Position numbers and translations under genes: made by a program
The notes under the pieces: generated by a model
What the model was told of the DNA's origin: nothing
What the model saw: only the letters and a program-made list of their open reading frames with translations
The model's database searches: none
Source of the DNA: Micromussa lordhowensis
Taxonomy: Eukaryota; Cnidaria; Anthozoa; Scleractinia; Lobophylliidae
NCBI GenBank assembly: GCA_964020085.1
Contig: OZ026597.1
Location: 9,241,497-9,305,496 of the forward strand
Length of the DNA stretch: 64,000 nt
Reading direction: 5' to 3'
In this document: piece after piece, positions 11,106-21,900 of the stretch
Numbering within the stretch: the first letter of the stretch is position 1
Layout: each line of letters opens with the position of its first letter

Positions 11106-11138
<33 letters not shown>
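10827..11138 (+). other. LINE 3' UTR with GTAAGTA-rich repeats and poly(A)
   Basis: About 260 bp after the ORF2 stop are built from loose repeats of GTAAGTA, TAATGTATTGTAAGT and related words, many of them matching a 5' splice-site consensus on the plus strand. AATAAA at 11091 and the A-run at 11107-11138 mark the 3' end of the transcript that was reverse transcribed. Confidence 0.8.
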
Positions 11139-11141
<3 letters not shown>

Positions 11142-12160
11142 CCATCAAACCTTGACTCACTTTTTATTCACACTTGTAAACATGCGACACCACGCTATAA
11201 TCATAAAACCTTGACTAACATTTTATTCAAAAAACTTGTGAACATGCGAAACCACGCTTTGACCTCGACTAACGTTTTATGCGAACATGCGAATCATGAA
11301 ACCTCAACTAACATTTTATTCAAACTTGTGAACAATAAGCGACACGACGCTTTGATCATGAAACCTCAGCTAACATTTTATTCAAACTTGTGAATATGCG
11401 AAACCACGCTTTGATCATGAAACCTCAGCTAACATTTTATTCAAACTTGTGAACAATAAGCGACACGACGCTTTGATCATGAAACCTCAGCTAACATTTT
11501 ATTCAAACTTGTGAATATGCGAAACCACGCTTTGATCATGAAACCTCGACTAACATTTTATTCAAACTTGTGAATATGCGAAACCACGCTTTGATCATGA
11601 AACCTCAACTAACATTTTATTCAAACTTGTGAATATGCGAAACCACGCTTTGATCATGAAACCTCGGCTAACATTTTATTCAAACTTGTGAACAAGCGAC
11701 ACCACGCTTTGATCATGAAACCTCGACTAACATTTTATTCAAACATGTAAACATGCGACACCACGCTTTGATCATGAAACCTCGGCTAACTTTTTTTCAT
11801 ACTTGTAAACATGCGAAACCACGCTTTGATCATGGAACCTCGAATAACATTTTATTCAACCATGTAATCATGCGACACCACGCTTTGATCATGAAACCTC
11901 GGCTAACTTTTTTTCATACTTGTAAATATGCGACACCACGCTTTGATCATGGAACCTCGAATAACATTTTATTCAAACATGTAAACATGCGACACCACGC
12001 TTTGATCATGAAACCTCGGCTAACTTTTTTTCCTACTTGTAAACATGCGAAACCACGCTTTGATCATGGAACCTCGAATAACATTTTATTCAACCATGTA
12101 AACATGCGACACCACGCTTTGATCATGAAACCTCGGCTTACTTTTTTTCGCTGTCGAGCA
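11139..12160. repeat. 59-bp minisatellite, about 17 copies
   Basis: Units contain GCGAAACCACGCTTTGATCA, then TGAAACCTCGGCTAACATTT and TATTCAAACTTGTGAA. Starts at 11580, 11639, 11698 and 11757 give an exact 59-bp period; later copies with TTTTTTTCATAC are 58 bp. Alternating 58- and 59-bp units total 117 bp, a multiple of three, which makes long but meaningless open frames such as 11753-12166. The array abuts the LINE poly(A) directly. Confidence 0.92.
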
Positions 12161-12310
12161 ACATAAATTCTATCTGCTAAAGAGAGAATATTGTACCATT
12201 TGAATGAACGATTCATTCCAAATAGAACGGGAGATATTTTTCGTGTTTGCCGTGATGCTTCGGACAACAATAAAGTTCATTACGCTACCGACTCGTCGTC
12301 TTGTGCCGCT

Positions 12311-12319
12311 AGACTAAAC
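12311..12319 (+). other. Target-site duplication, left copy
   Basis: AGACTAAAC here is repeated exactly at 13190-13198. The uninterrupted satellite has this word once (for example GCTAGACTAAACTTTCCC near 14249), so the pair marks an insertion. Confidence 0.9.
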
Positions 12320-13189
12320 GGCTGTGACTAAAAGTGGGACGGGGACGTGGGACTTGGGACGCGAGGACTCGGGGACTTCGGGACGTGGGACTCGGGGACG
12401 TGGGGACGTGGGACTCGGGAACGCCGGGGACGTCGGGACTTGGGACGCGGGACTCGGGGACGTGATAAACAAACAACACCTGATTTTTTCGCTGAATTTG
12501 TTAATTACAATTTTCGATGCTCTCGAGAAAGGTATTAATTATGCTGGAGAGTTTGTAAGCAGTCTAGTAGCTGATGATTTCCAGCGTCCGTGGTTCGGCC
12601 TGATATGTTTGCATTGCGAGGGCTCTGGGTGGACGTTTCCACTCTTTTTCTAGCTCGAGATCATTACGAGAAGTATCTGCACATTCTAGGAATGAAACTG
12701 AAAGAAATCTTGATTTTCGGACAACGGTTTTCCTGAAGTAAACATCGAGAAAGAAAGAAAACACAGTTACTTACCCGGAAAGTTCTCCATGGCTCCCCAC
12801 GAGGTTTAAAGCCCCCTGCGTTTAAACTATTATGTACCGGTCGGGGCTTTCACGGTAGCATAGGCAAGCAAACATATCAGGCCGAACCACGGACGCTGGA
12901 AATCATCAGCTACTAGACTGCTTACAAACTCTCCAGCATAATTAATACCTTTCTCGAGAGCATCGAAAATTGTAATTAACAAATTCAGCGAAAAAATCAG
13001 GTGTTGTTTTTTTATCACGTCCCCGAGTCCCGCGTCCCAAGTCCCGGCGTCCCCGGCGTTCCCGAGTCCCACGTCCCCGCGTCCCCGCGTCCCCACGTCC
13101 CCGAGTCCCACGTCCCGAAGTCCCCGAGTCCTCGCGTCCCAAGTCCCACGTCCCCGTCCCACGTCCCCGTCCCACTTTTAGTCACAGCC
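12320..13189. mobile_element. 870-bp foldback DNA transposon (Mutator-like MITE)
   Basis: Ends read GGCTGTGACTAAAAGTGGGA and its complement. The arms are 12320-12612 and 12868-13189, nearly identical over about 290 bp; the right arm has additional GGGGACGTGGGAC units. Each arm carries a GGGACGTGGGACTCGG-type subterminal minisatellite. A 255-bp spacer has no ORF. Very long terminal inverted repeats plus a 9-bp duplication match Mutator-like (MULE) or foldback elements; assignment to MULE rests on those two traits only. Confidence 0.85.
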
Positions 13190-13198
13190 AGACTAAAC
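13190..13198 (+). other. Target-site duplication, right copy
   Basis: A perfect copy of AGACTAAAC at 12311-12319, immediately outside the right terminal repeat. Confidence 0.9.
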
Positions 13199-15298
13199 TT
13201 TCCCTGGCAGAAAAATCTGAAATTAATGCAAACGGCGTTTCTCAGAAACTTTGATTAAAACTCCTGTCTTCAAAGATATAGTATTTTGGCGTTTGAATGA
13301 ACGATTTATGCCAAATAGAACGGGAGATAATTATTTTTCATGTTTGCCGTGATGCTTCGGACAACAATAAAGTTCATTACGCTACCGACTCGTCGTCTTG
13401 TGCCGCGAGAAACTTTCCCTGGCAGAAAAATCTGAAATTAATGCAAACAGCGTTTCTCAGAAACTTTGATTAAAACTCCTGTCTTCAAAGATATAGTATT
13501 TTGGCGTTTGAATGAACGATTTATGCCAAATAGAACGGGAGATATTTTTCATGTTTGCCGTGATGCTTCGGACAACAATAAAGTTCATTACGCTACCGAC
13601 TCGTCGTCTCGTGCCGCGAGACAAAACTTTCCCTGGCAGAAAAATCTGAAATTAATGCAAACGGCGCATCTCAGAAACTTTGATTAAAACTCCTGTCTTC
13701 AAAGATATAGTATTTTGGCGTTTGAATGAACGATTTATGCCAAATAGAACGGGAGATATTTTTCATGTTTGCCGTGATGCTTCGGACAACAATAAAGTTC
13801 ATTACGCTACCGACTCGTCGTCTTGTGCCGCGAGACAAAACTTTCCCAGGCAGAAAAATCTGAAATTAATGCAAACGGCGTTTCTCAGAAACTTAAAACT
13901 CCTGTCTTCAAAGATATAGTATTTTGGCGTTTGAATGAACGATTTATGCCAAATAGAACGGGAGATATTTTTCATGTTTGCCGTGATGTTTCGGACAACA
14001 ATAAAGTTCATTACGCCACCGACTCGTCGTCTTGTGCCGCGAGACAAAACTTTCCCTGGCAGAAAAATCTGAAATTAATGCAAACGGCGCATCTCAGAAA
14101 CTTTGATTAAAACTCCTGTCTTCAAAGATATAGTATTTTGGCGTTTGAATGAACGATTTATGCCAAATAGAACGGGAGATATTTTTCGTGTTTGCCGTGA
14201 TGCTTCGGACAATAAAGTTCATTACGCTACCGACTCGTCTTGTGCCGCTAGACTAAACTTTCCCTGGCAGAAAAATCTGAAATTAATGCAAATGGCGCAT
14301 CTCAGAAACTTTGATTAAAACTCCTGTCTTCAAAGATATAGTATTTTGGCGTTTGAATGAACGATTTATGCCAAATAGAACGGGAGATATTTTTTGTGTT
14401 TGCCGTGATGCTTCGGACAACAATAAAGTTCATTACGCTACCGACTCGTCGTCTTGTGCCGCGAGACAAAACTTTCCCAGGCAGAAAAATCTGAAATTAA
14501 TGCAAACGGCGTTTCTCAGAAACTTAAAACTCCTGTCTTCAAAGATATAGTATTTTGGCGTTTGAATGAACGATTTATGCCAAATAGAACGGGAGATATT
14601 TTTCATGTTTGCCGTGATGTTTCGGACAACAATAAAGTTCATTACGCCACCGACTCGTCGTCTTGTGCCGCGAGACAAAACTTTCCCTGGCAGAAAAATC
14701 TGAAATTAATGCAAACGGCGCATCTCAGAAACTTTGATTAAAACTCCTGTCTTCAAAGATATAGTATTTTGGCGTTTGAATGAACGATTTATGCCAAATA
14801 GAACGGGAGATATTTTTCGTGTTTGCCGTGATGCTTCGGACAATAAAGTTCATTACGCTACCGACTCGTCTTGTGCCGCTAGACTAAACTTTCCCTGGCA
14901 GAAAAATCTGAAATTAATGCAAATGGCGCATCTCAGAAACTTTGATTAAAACTCCTGTCTTCAAAGATATAGTATTTTGGCGTTTGAATGAACGATTTAT
15001 GCCAAATAGAACGGGAGATATTTTTTGTGTTTGCCGTGACGCTTCGGACAACAATAAAGTTCATTACGCTACCGACTCGTCGTCTCGTGCCGCGAGACAA
15101 AACTTTCCCTGGCAGAAAAATCTGAAATTAATGCAAACATTGATTAAAACTCCTGTCTTTAAAGATATCGTATTTTGGCGTTTGAATAAACGATTTATGC
15201 CAAATAGAACCGGAGATATTTTTAGTGTTTACCTTCACGCGTGGGAAAGTTCATTACGTTACCGACTTGTCGTCTCCTACGCTAGACGAAAGACTTAG

Positions 15299-15600
15299 CG
15301 GTTATTGGGGAGCAAATGTAGGCAACTGAATTATGAGTAAATGATATCTATTGCCAAAACACACACAGTATCAGGATTGAAAAATTATAGAGAACAAGAT
15401 TAGCAAAATCAACTCTTTGCCCTCGTGTTGGCATGAACTGAAATGCATGTAATTCTTCTTACACATGTAGTTTATGCAGATATAAAACCGATACATATCT
15501 TAGGTTGGACGGACCCATCGATTTGCCAACGAACTGCAGAGCAGCAACTGTTACACATGTCCGGTTTCTTACGCGTAATATATGCCATACTGAACGCATC
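15299..15600. other. Spacer between satellite and palindrome
   Basis: No exon, ORF or repeat is recognised here. Confidence 0.5.
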
Positions 15601-15713
15601 AGTGATTCTTGAGAGAAACGAGACGCGTCTCGTGAGAAACGAGACGCGTCTCGCGAGAAACGAGACGCGTCTCGCGAGAAACGAGACCCGTCTCGTTTCT
15701 CGCGAGAGCGGTA
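15601..15713. repeat. CG-rich palindromic element (TCTCGCGAGA array), copy 2
   Basis: CAGTGATTCTTGAGAGAAAC opens a block of repeated GAGAAACGAGACGCGTCTCG units that closes with CGCGAGAGCGGTACTG. The terminal GAGCGGTACTGTA is the inverse of TACAGTACCGCTC at 5286-5298. The two blocks thus face each other across the 10.3-kb LINE and satellite region. Confidence 0.75.
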
Positions 15714-15854
15714 CTGTATGTACTTCGCTAGCATACTGGAAATACACCTACATTGCAAGCTGTCACGATTCAATGTCCCAAGTCATCCCTGGGGTTACTC
15801 TATTTGCTTAGCTGTAGCAGTTAGTTCATGTTATTAAACTCCTAAGGTGCTTAC

Positions 15855-15905
15855 CTTTTTGTAAATAGAAGAAATAATGTAGCGAAAGGCTTTAACATCG
15901 TAATC
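15855..15905 (-). CDS. INTS3: INTS3 exon 11 (51 bp)
   Basis: Acceptor TTTGCCAG, donor AAAAG then GTAAGC. It encodes [17 protein letters not shown] in phase 0. The next exon should lie further left; none was recognised down to base 1. Confidence 0.82.
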
Positions 15906-18900
15906 CTGGCAAACCTACATGTACGAGAGATCAATTACATTATAACAATAGTGACATTTAAAACTAAACAGGAAGTGAAAAATCATTTCTTTACACTGAT
16001 AAGATCTAAACCTGGCAAAGAAAACATTGAAATACAATCTACTGACCTTTAGATCTTCAATTAAGCATGCCTGAAGTGTCTTCTCTCCTCTGAATGTGTT
16101 TGCAAAGTCCTCGTACATTGTAAGCCGTTCATCATCTGAAACACTAACAGAAGAATGAAAGGGTAACAAGCAAGTGTGTTAACATGCCATAAATCGTCCA
16201 CTATTTTACAAAGACTATACATAAAGTATAAACAGCTTTAGACATTCAAGTCTTCTCGGATAAGGACTATAAACCGTAGGCCCCGTCTCCTGCATCTTCA
16301 ATGTTACATGGTTAGCAGGGGACGTTAAAGAACCCACACACTTATCGAAAAGAGTAGGGCACGTAGTTCCCGGTGTTGTGGTCTGGCCTTGTCTCATGGG
16401 TTGGTGCTTTACATAGGGATAACCTCATGCACCTTTCCCCCTTGGACAGAGTTGTCCAAGAAAAATCACTATGACTATGACTATGACTATGGCTAGTGTT
16501 AAGACAACTGAGGCGATTGCCTTGGTCAACGTGTGTCAATTTTCTGTTGCGTTGCTGCTACTGTTATAGACAAAATAAGTATTTCTATAAGTGAACTATG
16601 TTATATGACATTTCAGGATTTAATCCCTTTTTCTAGTTCTATCTAAAAATAATTCTCTGATATCCCCACCCCTCCCAAGCACCCCTCCCAAGCAATTTAA
16701 GCTATGCAGGTGACGTGATGTGTGCAGTCTTAGAGATAGAAAAAACAACATTGTTTTTAGGGGAAGGGAAATGTTTCCAAGACACTCAAAACAGATTTTA
16801 CAGTGAAGAATCTTCTGTCATCTCTTCTAGGTGATTCAAAAGACTGACACACCATAGACCAGGTTCTTGAGTGGGTCAGCTCAGAGATTCCTTGTTCAGT
16901 ACAATCACATTTCTCGCTATTTGTATCAAACATATTTTGGTTTCTTTTGGTCTCTAAATGTTGGATTTTCTCTAGCGGAGAAGTTCGAGTCAGTAAAGAA
17001 AATGTATCTTTTCTTTGAAATTGTTCTGGCTCAAAGGTCCTTGAGATATTTTTAACATAGTGTTATCATTATTTTTCTCTGCACATACAGTGTTGTAACA
17101 CTCATTTCTTCTTTACATTTTTATTGGTTTAGCTTCATTATTTTTCTTTTAAAGATGACGTGATAGCTGACTGTCGGTCGTTACGTAAAATCAATCTACA
17201 GCACAGTCTTACACGACACAGATGGATACAAAGATTGTTACTTCTTTAAATACTACATCAAATATTGCTTTTACTTTACGATACTTGATAAGAAGTAAAA
17301 CACAACCACACATAAGATATTCAACACCAATTGACTTCTAACAAAAGCAGTGATAGCTAGTTAATAACAACTAAACAGAAAGGTGACTTGTGGCTATAAC
17401 CTTGCTTTTAAGAAGAATAGAAACCGATAACCAAATTTCTGGTCCACAGCATGTAAGGCACCTAGCAATGTCAGGTAACGTTCTCTACCAACATCATGAG
17501 TGGGAAGAACACATATATTCCTTCAATAAAGAACAAGACAGAAAGAAAATGACTTTAATACACACCTACTTATTTAGACCTACATGTACTGTAGCAAAAT
17601 TCATAATTCCTCTGCAATATTGTTCTCCTCTTCTAGTAAATTCTCAAAAGCAATTATCCCTGTACTAGTGCTTCTAATAGTACTAAAAACAACAAAAATG
17701 ATACAATCAGGAAGATTCAAGGAGGAACTGGAGAGAAAAGCTTCTTTTGCACAGTCATTTTATGTTTTTTTTGTAAGGTATTTAATGCTGTCATAATATA
17801 TATTTAGCTTAAGGAGGCTCGAAACAGTTTCCAGCACTTTCAAAGATGTAGATATTGATGGGTCATTACAACCACTCTTTGTTGGTTGATACCAAAATCA
17901 TGGTGTTAGAAAAACTGCTTAATTATTGGCAAACACATTGCTGTCAATTTTGTGGCATAATAGGTTACCATAGTAACAATATGATGTGCACACTATTTTT
18001 CTCCAGCTTCTAAACGGCCCAGAAACCTAAATCCTTAAATGTGATTGGCTAATCGTCTGCGCTCCAGCAGTCCGGATTTTCCCATCAGGAGCCCGAGTTA
18101 TGTACCGCTCCTAAATTTTGCTCCTAAAAGTTAGCGGTAATCGTCAATCTTTTGCCTTTTTTACACTTCCATCAATAATTAATCAACATAAGTTTATCTC
18201 TACTTTTAAATGGCAAGGAAAGTAACTGTAAGTGAATTCAATTGAGTGTTTTGAAGTTGTGAGAGTTTGTTTGGCTGTTTGCAGCTCGGCACTGTAATGG
18301 TGCATAATCCTGTTCTTCTCTTGCCATAAAATTTTAAGTAAAAAGTGAGTCAATTTCAGTTGAGTTCACCTCTCTAATCGTAGCTGTATTATTTTAAGAG
18401 AATTTCTGTGGAATACACTTAATGAATTACCTCTCTTTCTGCTACCCAATTTATGGTAGAAAAGTCTGATTCTCAGTGAATAGCAACAACCAACAGAATA
18501 TACAAGTCAAACTTTGTATGAAATTTCACACTGGAAAAACAATTTTAGACAACTTAATGGTGAACTAAATGCAACTAACAAAGTAGTTCGAAATACACAT
18601 CAGTCTTTCTTTGTCTAGTATCTGAGTTACTCGCTTTAGATTTTTTTGATGGTTTGCAGACAGCGCATAAGCCAATTCAATGACAAAGTTTACTCTGGTG
18701 TTTTACGTCGTTTGCATTCATAATTTTTAAATTCAATAATATGTTGAAGCAGCAAACATGACAATTTCACTTTTCAAGCCAACTTTGTAACTTGATAGTT
18801 TTGTTTTCCTCGCAAAGGTATGTAAAATGAATCCCTCAATTTCTCTAAAACGCTCAGAAGATGTGCTTGTGTTCTCTTTTCACTGCTGGAGATAAATATA

Positions 18901-21900
18901 GAAAGTTAAACATCTGATGAAGAATTGGAAAAGAAATGATTTCATTTGACTCAAAACGCAAGTCTTCTTCATGCAGATAAACAAGAACTAAATAATTTAA
19001 TTACCAAATAGGCATGGAATACCACTTTCTTATTCTGTTGCCACAACTGTGATGTGATTCAGTGAGAAGTATTGAAGGTAAACAGCACTAATTAGCCGAG
19101 ATTATATCCTACATATACATCAGTGAATGGGTCCCCTTTTAAGTTTGACTTAATTCATTGTGCTTTCATTAGGTGCCACAGAGTCCAAAGCAATATTTTA
19201 GTGCTTTCTTGGTTTCTTGTGTCACAAATTTACAATTTGACAAGTTCTTCCATTTGTGGTCTCTCTTATAGTGGCAATTAAAGGAGAAGTAATGCAATTC
19301 CCTACACTATTGTAGCTTGAAAACAACAGATGATATTTGCTGAAAGGACGTAGGGCAAGAGCCCATCACTCCTGACGTTCGGGTAATTTCTACCCGAAAA
19401 ATAACTGCTGTCCTCGGCCACATCACATGACACAAAAAAAACTGCATGGCTTTGGGTAAGAAAAAAGAATATACATGTACATATAATCCTAATGATGCTA
19501 GAATGCATGCATCTTACATGTTGGGTTCTACCACAAGGAAAATAACTTAATGTTGGATGTGCGATCCTGTATGAAAATTAATTTATCTTCCACATAATGT
19601 ATAGGGGAACCCTTGTTTACAGTATTTGCCTCATTGGCATAAGAAATTCAGTTTTTGATGGAGCTACAAATAAATTAATCAGTTTTTAATATTGAAAGGT
19701 CATAGTACGATTAACTCTGTCAGTGAATATGAGCCTGATGTATTGAATACTTTTTGTGCAACACGGGTTTAAAGACACAAAATTTTACAAAGAGTGTATG
19801 AGCTCATTAGTGGTTTTGCCACCCAGAAATTTTACAGTTTTTGAAAGACAACTTCTCCTTGAATATTACACACAAACAGCTAAAAATTTCACCTTGTACT
19901 AAGTTTCACTAGCTGTTTAGCTGCCTGAAGTCAATTTACATTTAACATGTTTCCTTCTGTATGCAAAGCAGTATGCAAATGAGCAAAAATGTAAACAATG
20001 ACATCGACATTATTCTACCTATAGTCAATGCAAATGGTAACTAATCTGCACAAGTGTTTAGAGCAAATTGGTTTTGTTCTAAAGAGAATGGTACCACAAC
20101 GAGAGCAAGGGGTTTTCTGAAACAAATATATAGCTTTGATGTTGGTTAACATGCAGTGCACACTGGTACCTACTCACTCTACCCTCTTGCTGCAATGGTA
20201 CTTAATTAATTGAAATCAATCAATTAAACAAACATTACAGTTTACACCTTAGTGCCATAGTACCTTAGTGGCAGGCAGCCCCCCAAAACCATCCAAACAG
20301 TGCATTCTGCACTACAAATGGGGGTCACTGAGCTCGTTTTTGAGGTATAAGCACTTAAAGCTACAATTAAGGGTGTTTTTAGCAGGTCATATTGTTACTA
20401 TGGTAACTTGTTATATAAAAAGGATGACTGCAACTTGTTTAAAAATGATTGGGCATTTGTATGACACTGTTATTGTAGCATCACTTGTTAAACAGTAGTA
20501 GCAATCATCCTTCAAAATATAGCCATTAGAAAAGTGCTGGAAACTGTTGCCAGCCTCCTTAAGCAAGGTTTTAGACGAATAGATGCACAGATTAGATTTA
20601 GATAAATGCAAAATTCATTGGTAGAATTTTTATTCACTTTTACCATAATATTATGTCACCCTCGGCATTGCAAAACTAATTGCTTAAGCTCCCTAATAAC
20701 AGCTGTAAAGCTGACTTCATAAAATACATTCTAACGTAGGGTTAGTTCAAGACTTGATTCTTGTGGCAGTAAGCTGCTGTTTAAGACTGTTTAAGACTTC
20801 TGATTCTATAAGATCAAAGTGACCATCATTACATTATACATTAAGACAAGATGCAGGTACTGACCGACACAGGACATAGATTGGTCCATCTAAACAGTCC
20901 TCTAAATTTCTAATAAAAACCAACAATAAATTAAACATGTCATTATTAGTAATCTGCAATCTTGGTAAGAATAAAATAAAAAATGAAACAAAATGAAGTC
21001 TTGATTATTACTTTACTGTAAGTAGTGTTCCTGAAAGTACTTTTAATAATGGTAAGTAGTTTCACAGTGGTTTCCTTTGGTTTGACATGCTTCAAATAAA
21101 ATATAATAGCCAAACTCTCGCATGTAAACAAAAACAAAAGTGTGGCTGACTAGGGCCCTTTAATATGATAAGAGTAGTTGGGGTAAATATTACTGTCAGA
21201 TCATGTAGAAAATTACCCTACTGCTATGATTATGCAACAAAAATAACTGTGTAACTAGGATCTAACATAACACTCATTATTAACTGGTGTCAACTAATCT
21301 GATTCTTTAAACCTGCTTATGTTCCTAAAGGCAATTAGCCATTCAAACAAAATATTCCATCACTGGTCAAACTAAGATACAATATGAAAGATCTAGTATT
21401 TACAAAGTCTGTTATTTCACTGACTATCACCAATTAGCCTACTACTACATTGTATCTTAAAATAAGCGAATGAAGGGGGTAAGTTTCACTCTGATGAAGG
21501 GCTAATGCTTGAAACATCAGCTTTTGAATCTCTTTACGGTGGCCAATTCACATTGTCAACTCAGTTGATAAAACCAAATTATCTTAAAATAAGCCACAAC
21601 TGCATGTCACGTTGGCGCACGGTCAGGCGTGAAAAATGTTGTCACATTGACGCGTGGGCAGGTATGACATGCCATTTAAACAGAAGCTTGTGGAACACAT
21701 TTACAAAAAACCACTCGCTTAACACCCATCAAAATACTCTTGTAAGAGATTAGAAACCACAAAATGACCCAAAAAAGAATGTCTAAACAGCGGTAAAATG
21801 GTATCTGAACAGACAGTTTATAATTATGCAAAAAGGATACCCAAAATCAAGAGGGAAGGGGAGGAGGAGTGGAAGAAATATATTTGAACATACGTAATGC

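Larger units (their letters stand above)
5640..11138 (+). mobile_element. Full-length L1/Tx1-like non-LTR retrotransposon
   Basis: The element carries a 5' leader, ORF1 (5806-6714), ORF2 (7056-10826), a 3' UTR and a terminal poly(A) of more than 30 A preceded by AATAAA at 11091. Both ORFs are uninterrupted and the enzyme motifs are all present, so it looks young and possibly competent. Its 5' boundary is a guess. It lies antisense to INTS3, downstream of the last exon I could place. I could not identify a target-site duplication; the poly(A) runs straight into a 59-bp minisatellite. Confidence 0.85.
12178..15298. repeat. ~210-bp satellite with 631-bp higher-order repeat
   Basis: Monomers of 208-214 bp share AAACTCCTGTCTTCAAAGAT, GGCGTTTGAATGAACGATTT and CAAATAGAACGGGAGATATT. 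The first partial copy (12178-12319) is cut by a foldback element; the array resumes at 13190. Three-monomer blocks repeat with a 631-bp period: 13802-14047 and 14433-14678 translate identically. The outermost monomers (12178 and 15140-15298) are the most divergent, as expected at array edges. Short frames inside the monomers start with TTG and shift at each unit, so they are not genes. Confidence 0.92.

Noticed and set aside
11753..12166. 137-codon ORF with repeated HHALIMKPRLTFF blocks
   Set aside because: It is only the 58+59-bp minisatellite read in frame; there is no gene context.
12324..13258. Gly/Arg-rich and Pro/Ser-rich ORFs in the foldback element
   Set aside because: They translate the GGGACGTGGGAC minisatellite on both strands.
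13466..15298. Series of 70-118 codon ORFs with KTPVFKDIVFWRLNERF
   Set aside because: They are satellite monomers; most begin with TTG not ATG, and the monomer length changes the frame every unit.
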